From: Holophagae bacterium
GTDB lineage: Bacteria > Acidobacteriota > Holophagae > Acanthopleuribacterales > Acanthopleuribacteraceae
Assembly (NCBI GenBank): GCA_030429565.1
Contig: JAUIFE010000029.1
Location: 1-64,000 of the forward strand
Reading direction: 5' to 3'
DNA length: 64,000 bases
A model generated the notes under the pieces. It did not search any database. It was not told where the DNA came from and was given only the letters and a program-made list of their open reading frames with translations. Positions 55,557-62,757 of the stretch are shown here, piece after piece (the stretch's first letter is position 1; each line of letters starts with the position of its first letter). The position numbers and the translations under genes are program-made.

Positions 55557-55585
55557 TTGTCACTCATAAGCCTTTCATGTATCCT
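55557..55585 (+). promoter_or_regulatory. Sigma-70-type promoter of tRNA-His
   Basis: TTGTCA (55557-55562), a 17-bp spacer, then TATCCT (55580-55585), 18 bp before the tRNA 5' end. Position and spacing are as expected for a stable-RNA promoter. Confidence 0.7.
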
Positions 55586-55603
55586 TTGGCCTTGTTCGAC
55601 TAT

Positions 55604-55676
55604 GGAGGGTGTAGCTCAGTGGTAGAGCTCCGGATTGTGGCTCCGGTGGTCGAGGGTTCAATCCCCTTCACTCTCC
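55604..55676 (+). tRNA. tRNA-His(GTG)
   Basis: Cloverleaf is complete: the acceptor stem pairs GAGGGTG with CACTCTC, with an extra G-1 at 55604 facing C73 (55676), the histidine identity pair. U8-A9, a D-arm starting GCTC, and an anticodon stem CCGGA/TCCGG with anticodon GTG at 55637-55639 follow, then a TTCAATC T-loop. CCA is not encoded. Confidence 0.97.
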
Positions 55677-55679
55677 CTT

Positions 55680-55709
55680 AAAAAAGCCGGCTTAACCGCC
55701 GGCTTTTTT
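55680..55709 (+). terminator. Intrinsic terminator after tRNA-His
   Basis: Inverted arms AAAAAGCCGGC and GCCGGCTTTTT around a 6-nt loop, ending in a T-run. It begins a few bases after the tRNA 3' end. Confidence 0.9.
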
Positions 55710-55922
55710 ATTTTCCGGCAACAACACAGCGCCGCTACGCGCAAGGTGCAACCGGCCCCCTTTTTTTTCGGCAAGCCGCCGACGGCCCCCCACGCGCGAT
55801 GCAACCAATTCCAACAGCAGGCCTTGGCACGCCCCTGTTTTTTTAACGCATTCCCCACCTGGCTCCGTGTATAATTTGAATTATTGACACACGCGTCACT
55901 TTTAACTCTTCCGGAGGAAACC

Positions 55923-56981
55923 ATGCGTTGGTGGGAATTCGGCTTCTTCGCCCTGATTGTACCGGTCATCTTCTTTGCCGGTTATCACGCCGGCGGCTAC
56001 TGGCACTTGGCCACGCCCCTATTTGTCTTTGGGTTGGTCCCCTGCCTCGATCATATTATCGGCCGCGACACCCGCAATCTCGAAGAGGCACAGTACAAGG
56101 TGCTTAAGGACGAACGTAGCTTTCGTTTGCTCACCATGGGTTTTGTTCCCATCCAGTGGAGCGTCGCCGTCGGCGGCGCTTGGGCCATGAGTTGGACCAC
56201 CCAACCTTGGTGGGTCGTGCCCTTGGCCGCACTCGCCGCGGGCATGGTCACCGGCGCACTCGGCATCACGTTGGCCCACGAGCTTGGCCATCGCAATAAC
56301 CGTTTCGAACAAACCATGGCCAAGTTACTGTTGGCACCGGTGTGTTATCTCCACTTTATTATTGAACACAACCACGGTCATCACGCCAACGTGGCAACCC
56401 CCAAGGACCCGGCAACGGCACGCCTCGGTGAGTCGCTCTACTACTTCGTGGCCCGCTCCATTATCGGTAGTTACCAACATGCCTGGACCCTTGAAACCCG
56501 TCGCTTGCGCCGCAAGAACCTACCGCTGTTTTCCTATCACAATGCCATGATCGGGTACAGTTTGTCCCCGCTGCTCTTCGCGGTGGCGGCCTGGCTGCTG
56601 GGTGGTTTTCCTGGACTGTTTTTCTTTTTGCTGCAGGCCTTGATCGCGGTAATTCTGTTGGAAATGGTCAACTACATCGAACACTACGGTCTGCAACGAC
56701 GACAGCTTGAAGACGGCCGCTATGAGAAGGTCGGCCCGCGCCACTCATGGAATGCCGATCATTGGCTGACCAACCGATTCCTATTCCACCTACAACGCCA
56801 TTCCGACCATCACGCCAACCCGACCCGCCGTTACCAAACCCTACGTCACTTCGACGAAAGCCCGCAGCTCCCCACCGGTTATGCGGGAATGATATTATTA
56901 GCTCTGGTTCCACCACTTTGGCGAAAAGTGATGGATCCACTTGTTTTTGCGCACCAAGAAAAATGGGGTGGTGGCATTTAA
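55923..56981 (+). CDS. alkB: AlkB-like membrane non-heme diiron monooxygenase (alkane 1-monooxygenase family)
   Basis: 352 residues, six or so transmembrane helices and the histidine boxes of the alkane hydroxylase/fatty-acid desaturase superfamily: HELGHR near 119, HNHGHH near 150 and LQRHSDHH near 293, plus the AlkB-typical NYIEHYGLQR segment. It would hydroxylate terminal carbons of alkanes or related chains using O2 and electrons from rubredoxin. No rubredoxin or reductase gene is nearby. It is shorter than Pseudomonas AlkB (about 400 aa) but all iron ligands appear present. GGAGGAAA just before the ATG. Followed after 21 bp by the TIGR01777 gene, probably one operon. Confidence 0.9.
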   Translation: MRWWEFGFFALIVPVIFFAGYHAGGYWHLATPLFVFGLVPCLDHIIGRDTRNLEEAQYKVLKDERSFRLLTMGFVPIQWSVAVGGAWAMSWTTQPWWVVPLAALAAGMVTGALGITLAHELGHRNNRFEQTMAKLLLAPVCYLHFIIEHNHGHHANVATPKDPATARLGESLYYFVARSIIGSYQHAWTLETRRLRRKNLPLFSYHNAMIGYSLSPLLFAVAAWLLGGFPGLFFFLLQALIAVILLEMVNYIEHYGLQRRQLEDGRYEKVGPRHSWNADHWLTNRFLFHLQRHSDHHANPTRRYQTLRHFDESPQLPTGYAGMILLALVPPLWRKVMDPLVFAHQEKWGGGI

Positions 56982-56999
56982 CCGCCCCCACGAGGCGGT
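56981..56999 (+). promoter_or_regulatory. Small hairpin spanning the alkB-like stop and the ribosome site of the next gene
   Basis: ACCGCC (56981-56986) and GGCGGT (56994-56999) with a 7-nt loop. The right arm is the only ribosome-site-like sequence before the ATG at 57003, so folding would hide it unless ribosomes translating the upstream gene open the stem. No T-run, so not a terminator. Confidence 0.4.
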
Positions 57000-57002
57000 A
57001 CC

Positions 57003-57920
57003 ATGAAAGTTGCAATCGGCGGAGCCAGCGGCCTGATTGGCAAACGTTTGGTTCAACATCTTCAGTCGCAGGGCTTCCATCTCTACCAACTTGTGCGGCC
57101 AGGACGATCTCATACCGGCTTTGACGGCGTGTCGACGATTGTGTGGAATCCATCGAGCGGCGACCTAGATCCCGAACAGATGGAAGGCCTAGATGCGGTG
57201 ATCCACCTCGGCGGCGAGCCAATCACAGGAACCTGGACGGAAACAAAAAAACGGCGCATCCTCGATAGTCGTGTCAAAAGCACGCGCCTGCTCGCCGAAA
57301 CCATCGCCGGCTTGGAACGACCACCACGGGTTTTTGCCTGTGCTTCCGCCATCGGCTATTACGATCAAACCAATTACACCAAACCCCAAGACGAGAACGC
57401 CCCCAAAGGCGAAGGGTTTTTGGCCGAGGTCGGCGCGGCCTGGGAGGCCGCCACCGAGCCGGCAAAAACGGCCGGTGTTCGCGTGGTTAACATGCGTATT
57501 GGCATTGTGTTGGATAAACAGGGCGGCGCCCTTAAAGAACTGCTTACCCCCTTTAAAATGGGCGTTGGCGGTGTCGTCGGTAACGGTAAACAAGTCATGA
57601 GTTGGATTACCACCGACGACGTGGTGCGCGCTATTACCTTCTGCGTCACCAACCAAAGTCTCAACGGTCCGGTCAACTTGGTCGCACCGGACGCCGCCAG
57701 CAATCAGCGCTTCACCAAAATGTTGGGCAAGCTTTTGAAGCGCCCAACCATCCTGCCGGTCCCCGGTTTCGCGATTGGTCTACTGTTTGGTGAAATGGGC
57801 CGCACGCTGATCCTTTCGGGCGCGCACGTGGTGCCCCGCAAACTCGAGGAGGCCGGTTTTCATTTTAAGACCGCCGGTTTAGAAGCAGGCCTAAAACACG
57901 CGCTGTTCCACGCATCCTAA
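57003..57920 (+). CDS. TIGR01777-family NAD(P)-dependent sugar epimerase-like protein (YfcH/SulA-like)
   Basis: 305 residues. N-terminal Rossmann site VAIGGASGLIGKRLVQHL; family features AVIHLGGEPI, SRVKSTRLLAETIA, FACASAIGYY (with the YxxxN/K-type region altered), MRIGIVLDKQGGAL and the C-terminal DUF1731-like segment (GAHVVPRKLEEAGFHF). Members are short-chain dehydrogenase/epimerase-like and mostly of unknown substrate. Probably co-transcribed with the alkB-like gene; a hairpin covers the ribosome site. Confidence 0.9.
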   Translation: MKVAIGGASGLIGKRLVQHLQSQGFHLYQLVRPGRSHTGFDGVSTIVWNPSSGDLDPEQMEGLDAVIHLGGEPITGTWTETKKRRILDSRVKSTRLLAETIAGLERPPRVFACASAIGYYDQTNYTKPQDENAPKGEGFLAEVGAAWEAATEPAKTAGVRVVNMRIGIVLDKQGGALKELLTPFKMGVGGVVGNGKQVMSWITTDDVVRAITFCVTNQSLNGPVNLVAPDAASNQRFTKMLGKLLKRPTILPVPGFAIGLLFGEMGRTLILSGAHVVPRKLEEAGFHFKTAGLEAGLKHALFHAS

Positions 57921-57929
57921 GGACGCCCC

Positions 57930-58109
57930 TCAGGACTTGATGGCGAGATCGCCCAAGATGCGGGCCCACAACAGCGAGAAAGACCGCGTGAGGCCGTCAG
58001 CAGGATGAAACCACGTGCGGCCATGGTCGGCCCCGGACCAAATGGCTTCGCACCCGTCCTTATCATTCCAATCAACCACCCTGACGGCACGTTCTCGGTG
58101 AGAACACAA
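57930..58109 (-). CDS. Possible small protein or gene remnant (59 aa)
   Basis: A short open frame with protein-like sequence: RAVRVVDWNDKDGCEAIW, then SGADHGRTWFHPADGLTRSF and a helical tail SLLWARILGDLAIKS. It can begin at a TTG at 58109 (an in-frame stop lies just upstream) or at an internal GTG. No clear ribosome site. The composition and GC-rich third positions look coding, unlike the random frames around. It could be a true small protein or the 3' end of a decayed gene. Confidence 0.35.
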   Translation of the reverse strand: MCSHRERAVRVVDWNDKDGCEAIWSGADHGRTWFHPADGLTRSFSLLWARILGDLAIKS

Positions 58110-58186
58110 AGAGTAAAGTTACAACCACCTTAACATTCAAACCCATCTATCTTATTATCAGCAAGGTATCTCAGAACAGCGGCAAA

Positions 58187-58200
58187 TGACGATAACGTCA
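58187..58200. promoter_or_regulatory. Perfect palindromic element TGACG-N4-CGTCA
   Basis: Inverted repeat 58187-58191 / 58196-58200 with ATAA between, in the non-coding stretch upstream of the lipoprotein gene at 58347. The shape fits a regulator operator, but no regulator is known here and such repeats also occur by chance. Confidence 0.3.
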
Positions 58201-58346
58201 CACCCTCACCCTGAGATCACCCAACACCGTTTCACAGCGGCACAGACCGGTCCGAGAGCGTGAGAAAAATCGCGCCGTGGCCGCTCCGTACTTGCGCCGA
58301 CTCTGCCGACACGCAAGAATAGCTTTGAATATGAATGGGATGTTCT

Positions 58347-58898
58347 ATGCGCCGCTCTCTTCTCGTGCTAATCGTAATCGCCCTCTGTTTCGTTTCTTGT
58401 AGTACGCCGATCACCTGCTCGCCAGACGAGCTACAGACCTGCCTCGAGCCACAACAGATTGCGCAACTCACCACTTTCAGCGACAACCCGCAGGTTGAAT
58501 GCGGTCTGCCTCTAGGTTTTGAACAGGGGCCGACGAACCGTGACAACGAAACCATCCGCACCTGGTACGAAGAGACAGTGGCCCAAATCCCCGTTCTAGA
58601 ACAGGCCTGGCGCGAGGCCGGGATTGATGTGGCCCAACGCGCCCGCTGTGCCTTTGCCATTCGCCACCTGGCCCGGATTCGCGCACGCGAGGCAATGCCC
58701 GACCAAAGCCAAGTGCAGAAACTGCAAGAGCGCGACCAGCGCAAGTACGGCCATCCCGACGGCCCAACGTTTTGCTGGTTAGTCGTCAAGAACTGCCGTG
58801 AGGGCAAGTCCGGTGACGCTGTATTCGCCGCAATTATCGAAAGCGCGGCCCGAACCAATCCGGCCTTCCACAAAGAACGCAAGGCTCCCAACCCATGA
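58347..58898 (+). CDS. Hypothetical lipoprotein (183 aa)
   Basis: Signal sequence MRRSLLVLIVIALCFVSC with a lipobox-like FVSC, then a soluble domain with several cysteines (TCSPDELQTCL, RARCAF, TFCWLVVKNC) that might form disulfides in the periplasm. No family recognised. I chose the ATG at 58347; one at 58335 would add four residues before a normal n-region. Its stop overlaps the next gene by 4 nt (ATGA), so the two are one unit. Confidence 0.7.
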   Translation: MRRSLLVLIVIALCFVSCSTPITCSPDELQTCLEPQQIAQLTTFSDNPQVECGLPLGFEQGPTNRDNETIRTWYEETVAQIPVLEQAWREAGIDVAQRARCAFAIRHLARIRAREAMPDQSQVQKLQERDQRKYGHPDGPTFCWLVVKNCREGKSGDAVFAAIIESAARTNPAFHKERKAPNP

Positions 58899-59137
58899 CA
58901 CGTCCCGCTTGGTTCACCCCGGTGGGCCGGACCTTGGGCATTTGCGGCACCCTTTCCCTTGTGGCGGGTGTGGCGCTGTACGGGCGGCGCGCGCTGACCG
59001 GCGAGGGTTCGATGCTGCTTGTTTTTGTATTGATCATGGCCGCATTGGGCTTCTTCAACGCCGTCACGGTCCTCGCCAAACACTTGGATCGACGGGATTC
59101 ATCAAAGACAGGCGACGACCGTTCACCCCATCTCTAA
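58895..59137 (+). CDS. Small two-helix membrane protein (80 aa)
   Basis: Two hydrophobic segments (about 12-30 and 39-60) with a polar C-terminus. Not recognised. It starts in the ATGA overlap with the lipoprotein gene, which argues for coupled expression and perhaps physical interaction. Its last 15 bp overlap the 3' end of the convergent coiled-coil gene. Confidence 0.65.
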   Translation: MTRPAWFTPVGRTLGICGTLSLVAGVALYGRRALTGEGSMLLVFVLIMAALGFFNAVTVLAKHLDRRDSSKTGDDRSPHL

Positions 59138-60067
59138 TTCAAGGCAGCGTTTGCGGTAGTAGTCGAGCTTGCTTTCAATTTGGGACATGGTGTCGCGCAA
59201 TTGCTTGACCTTCTCAGGGGTGATCCCGGCGTAGGCTGCACGCAACGCATCCAGTTGCTCTTTGGCACGCTGGGCGTCTTCCTTGGCTTTCTCAAATTCG
59301 GTTTTCATGCGCCGCTGCTCATCACGTTGTTTGCGAATATGCCCAATGCGCAAGTTAGATCGCGTGGCCAATTCACGCACCAAGTCGTCGTTTTCTTCTT
59401 CAAGGTGGAAAATCGTCTGCTCAAAGTCAACGCAGGTCGCAATGTAATCTTCCTGAACCTGGCCGAAGGTTTTAAACAGATCCTGATAGGCATCGGAAAG
59501 ACTGCGGTACTCCGTTTCTTGTTCGGTCACAATTTGGTGCAGCGCCGCCAGCTCCTGATCGTGATCCATGTCGCGCTCACGCACGCGCGCCAGTTGATCG
59601 CGCAGGGTTTTCACTTTTTCTTCCAACTGCTCGGCATAAATGCGTTTCTCATCCAACGCATCCAACAACATCTTCGATTGCGGGTTGTCTTTGTTACGCA
59701 GGCGTTCCTCAACGGCAATTTGGTGAACCCACATGCGCAAGTGGGTCGGCAACACCCGGTACCGCAACAATTCCTGAAAATGATCGGGCTGATTGTAGAT
59801 CAAACCCAAAAAGCCGAGATCACTCTCGCGAATTTTGATCGGTACCAAGGCCAGAAAAAGCACGGCGTTTTTGTCTTGGCGCATTTGAAAAAATCGAATT
59901 TCAGTGAAGTAATCGTCTGGTTTCGATTGAAATAATTTATTGAGAAACTGGCGCAGTTGCGTGGAGGGTTTATCGCCGACCCAGCTCTCCCCTTGTTTGT
60001 TGAAGAGGAAACATTGTTGCAGTTTCAGCTCCTGCGCAAGCCGGGTTGTGATCGGGTTCAGATCCAT
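59123..60067 (-). CDS. Cytoplasmic coiled-coil protein with N-terminal GAF-like region (314 aa)
   Basis: The first about 120 residues look like a small alpha/beta sensor fold (CFLFNKQGESWVG...FFQMRQDKNAVLFLALVPIKI...GFLGLIYN), followed by about 170 residues of heptad-rich coiled coil (LEEKVKTLRDQLARVRERD ... KAKEDAQRAKEQLDALRAAY) and a short tail. No signal peptide, no enzyme motif. The ATG at 60067 follows AAAGGTGAG; a GTG at 60079 is an alternative. It may be a scaffold or a regulator; the family is unknown to me. Overlaps the small membrane gene by 15 bp at the 3' end. Confidence 0.7.
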   Translation of the reverse strand: MDLNPITTRLAQELKLQQCFLFNKQGESWVGDKPSTQLRQFLNKLFQSKPDDYFTEIRFFQMRQDKNAVLFLALVPIKIRESDLGFLGLIYNQPDHFQELLRYRVLPTHLRMWVHQIAVEERLRNKDNPQSKMLLDALDEKRIYAEQLEEKVKTLRDQLARVRERDMDHDQELAALHQIVTEQETEYRSLSDAYQDLFKTFGQVQEDYIATCVDFEQTIFHLEEENDDLVRELATRSNLRIGHIRKQRDEQRRMKTEFEKAKEDAQRAKEQLDALRAAYAGITPEKVKQLRDTMSQIESKLDYYRKRCLELEMG

Positions 60068-60441
60068 AAAGCCACTCACCTTTCGTTCATCAAAGGATGC
60101 GCCGGACGAGGAAACAAAGCAAGATCAACGATCTGAGCCAGAATCAAAGGCCGTGGTCCACCAGCGGCCGGCTGGGCACGAAGATCTCATTCAAAACCAA
60201 GGTATATGAGGCAAATTATAACCGAGTCGCGGCCATGCGGCGACCACAAGCGCAACCTTCAGGCGAGAAGCAAAAGAGGCGAGGACGATCGCAATCACCC
60301 TCACCTCTTCAAACAACTCTTTTCAATAGACTTATCCATCGACAGAACGAAAAACATTCACCGTAGCACGTTCACTTTACCCTGAGCACGACGACGGTGG
60401 CGCTTTGCGCTGTGCACCGTCGGCCACCGGAATCGAACCCT
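60068..60441. other. Non-coding stretch between acs 3' end and the coiled-coil gene 5' end
   Basis: 374 bp with no supported gene. It holds a stem GACGGTG (60393-60399) with CACCGTC (60415-60421) and an inner GCGC pair, just downstream of the acs stop, which might act as a transcript end although no T-run follows. Confidence 0.4.
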
Positions 60442-62415
60442 TTAGCTATTGAACTGCTTGCGGTGTCCTTCAATGAGCAGTGCCACCACGGAGGGATCGG
60501 CCAAGGTCGAGATGTTGCCCATATCCTCGTACTCGTTTTTGGCGATGTTGCGCAAAATGCGGCGCATAATTTTGCCGCTGCGCGTTTTGGGCAAACCCGT
60601 GCTGATCAAAATGTGATCGGGTCGGGCGATTTTGCCGATGTCGGCAGTCACTTGCTCACGCACGGTCTTAAAGACCGCATCGAAATCGTCCTTGTGATCG
60701 GCATTGTCGCGGTTAAGCACGACAAAGGCAAAGATGCCGGTGCCTTTGATGTCGTGGTGGCAGCCGACCACGGCTGATTCAGCAATCCAATCGCAGGCAT
60801 TGATGGAGGCTTCAATTTCAGCCGTACCCAAGCGGTGGCCGGAAACATTAAGCACGTCGTCGACACGACCGGTAATCCAATAGCAACCGTCTTTGTCACG
60901 GCGGCAGCCGTCACCGGTGAAGTAGTAGCCAGGCACGCGGCTGAAATAGGTCTCGACGTAGCGTTGGTGATCGCCGTAAACAGTGCGCGCCATACCAGGC
61001 CAGGCCCGCCCCATACACAGCAAACCGGTCGCTTCGACATCCTCCTGCCGGTTACAAGCCTCATCGACAATAACCGGTTCAATACCGTAAAAGGGCAGCG
61101 TTGCCGAGCCGGGTTTCATATCGTTTACCCCGGGTTGCGGCGTAATCATGATGCCGCCTGTTTCGGTTTGCCACCAGGTATCGACCACGGCACAGCGACC
61201 ATCGCCGACGACATCGTGGTACCAGCCCCAAGCTTCGGGGTTAATCGGTTCGCCGACGGTGCCCATTACCCGTAAGCTACTACGATCATACTTTTTGACG
61301 AATGCGTCGCCTTCGGCCGCCAAAGCGCGAATGGCGGTAGGGGCGGTGTAAAAGATGTTGACCTTATGACGCTCAACGACATCCCAATAACGGCCGGCGT
61401 CGGGATACAGCGGTGTTGACTCGAACATGATGGTGGTCGCGCCGTTGGCGAGTGGTCCGTAAATAATGTAACTGTGCCCGGTGATCCAGCCGATATCGGC
61501 GGCACAGAAGTAAATGTCGCCAGGCCGATAATCGAAAACGTACTGATGGGTAAAGGATGCATAGGTAATGTACCCGCCGGACGTGTGCAGAACGCCTTTG
61601 GGTTTGCCGGTCGAACCCGACGTGTAGAGGATGAACAAGGGATCTTCGGCATCGACCCATGCGGCCGGACAGGTGGGGCGCTGCTTGGCGACTTCCTCGT
61701 GATACCAACAATCGCGACCGGCCACCATGTTCACTTCGGCGCCGGTACGGCGTACCACCAGCAGGCGCGAAACACAGGGCGTCTGCTCGAGCGCTTGATC
61801 GGTAATCGCTTTCAGGCCAATGGCTTTACCGCCGCGCAAACCTTCGTCGGCGGTGACCACGACCTTTGCTTCGCAATCGAGAATGCGATCTTTCAAAGCG
61901 TCGGCCGAGAAGCCCGCAAACACAATCGAATGAACCGCCCCGATGCGCGCGCAGGCGAGCATGACGTACGCCAATTCGGGGATCATCGGCAAATAAATGC
62001 ACACGCGATCACCGTGTTGCACACCATGGGCTTTCAGTGCATTGGCGGCGCGGCAAACTTCCTCGTGGAGTTCGCGGTAACTAATGTGGCGCGTGTCGGC
62101 CGGATCATCCGCTTCCCAAATGATGGCGGTTTGATCGGCCTTATCTTTTAAATGTCGGTCAATGCAATTGTGAGCAACGTTGAGTTTGGCACCGAGAAAC
62201 CACGCTACTTGGGCTTTGGAAAAGTCGCATTGGGAAACCTGGTGCCACGGGCTAAACCAATCAATACGCTGGGCGATGTCGGCCCAAAAGGCGTCGGAAT
62301 CAGCGAGTGATTTTTCATACATCGCTTGGTACTCGGATAGGCCTTTAACAACAGCGGAGTCTTTGAGCTGAGGATGAACAGGATAGACCTTGGCCGGGTG
62401 TTCATGGACGGACAT
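60442..62415 (-). CDS. acs: Acetyl-CoA synthetase (acetate-CoA ligase)
   Basis: Activates acetate to acetyl-CoA through acetyl-AMP. 657 residues, the normal Acs length. Features: the AMP-binding core YTSGSTGKPKGVLHT near 268, DIGWITGHSYI, TWWQTETGG, GDGCRRDKDGCYWITGRVDDV, and the C-terminal KTRSGKIMRR with the lysine near 611 that is acetylated by Pat-type enzymes. The ATG at 62415 has CGGAGG just upstream. A good sigma-70 promoter lies about 80 bp before it. Monocistronic; acetate scavenging is the likely role. Confidence 0.97.
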   Translation of the reverse strand: MSVHEHPAKVYPVHPQLKDSAVVKGLSEYQAMYEKSLADSDAFWADIAQRIDWFSPWHQVSQCDFSKAQVAWFLGAKLNVAHNCIDRHLKDKADQTAIIWEADDPADTRHISYRELHEEVCRAANALKAHGVQHGDRVCIYLPMIPELAYVMLACARIGAVHSIVFAGFSADALKDRILDCEAKVVVTADEGLRGGKAIGLKAITDQALEQTPCVSRLLVVRRTGAEVNMVAGRDCWYHEEVAKQRPTCPAAWVDAEDPLFILYTSGSTGKPKGVLHTSGGYITYASFTHQYVFDYRPGDIYFCAADIGWITGHSYIIYGPLANGATTIMFESTPLYPDAGRYWDVVERHKVNIFYTAPTAIRALAAEGDAFVKKYDRSSLRVMGTVGEPINPEAWGWYHDVVGDGRCAVVDTWWQTETGGIMITPQPGVNDMKPGSATLPFYGIEPVIVDEACNRQEDVEATGLLCMGRAWPGMARTVYGDHQRYVETYFSRVPGYYFTGDGCRRDKDGCYWITGRVDDVLNVSGHRLGTAEIEASINACDWIAESAVVGCHHDIKGTGIFAFVVLNRDNADHKDDFDAVFKTVREQVTADIGKIARPDHILISTGLPKTRSGKIMRRILRNIAKNEYEDMGNISTLADPSVVALLIEGHRKQFNS

Positions 62416-62495
62416 GGAAACCTCCGAGAAAAAACCCGTACCCGCACAAAAAGAATCAGGCAGGGCTAAAAGGATAGAATTAGAAGAGTTGGGAC

Positions 62496-62524
62496 ATTGT
62501 ATATCTGGAGCGAACAAAGAGCAA
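62496..62524 (-). promoter_or_regulatory. Sigma-70-type promoter of acs
   Basis: On the minus strand: TTGCTC (62524-62519), a 17-bp spacer, then TACAAT (62501-62496), about 80 bp upstream of the acs ATG. Confidence 0.6.
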
Positions 62525-62757
62525 CAGGGTTATTGTAAACTGACTAAACAAAATCAAGCAACCGTGCGGCGAAACCCTTCCCTACCCCGTGGCTTGCGGT
62601 TTTTCTCACCCATCTTCTTTCTGTTTTACCCGGCCACTTCGGCCACGCCACGGCCGCCCGCCCCCGCCTACTTGCAGTGAAAGCCTTGTTCTTTTGGGTT
62701 TACCCGGTAATACTGAAGCGTCCTCTCCGCCAAACACCTTTTGCCCGAGGTCCATTT

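Noticed and set aside
60420..60445. Sequence resembling a tRNA T-arm (GGAATCGAACCC) on the reverse strand
   Set aside because: The stem does not pair beyond two bases and no acceptor, D- or anticodon arm can be built.
62390..62680. 96-codon plus-strand frame between acs and the M14 gene
   Set aside because: It overlaps the acs start, promoter and leader; sequence is low complexity without a ribosome site.
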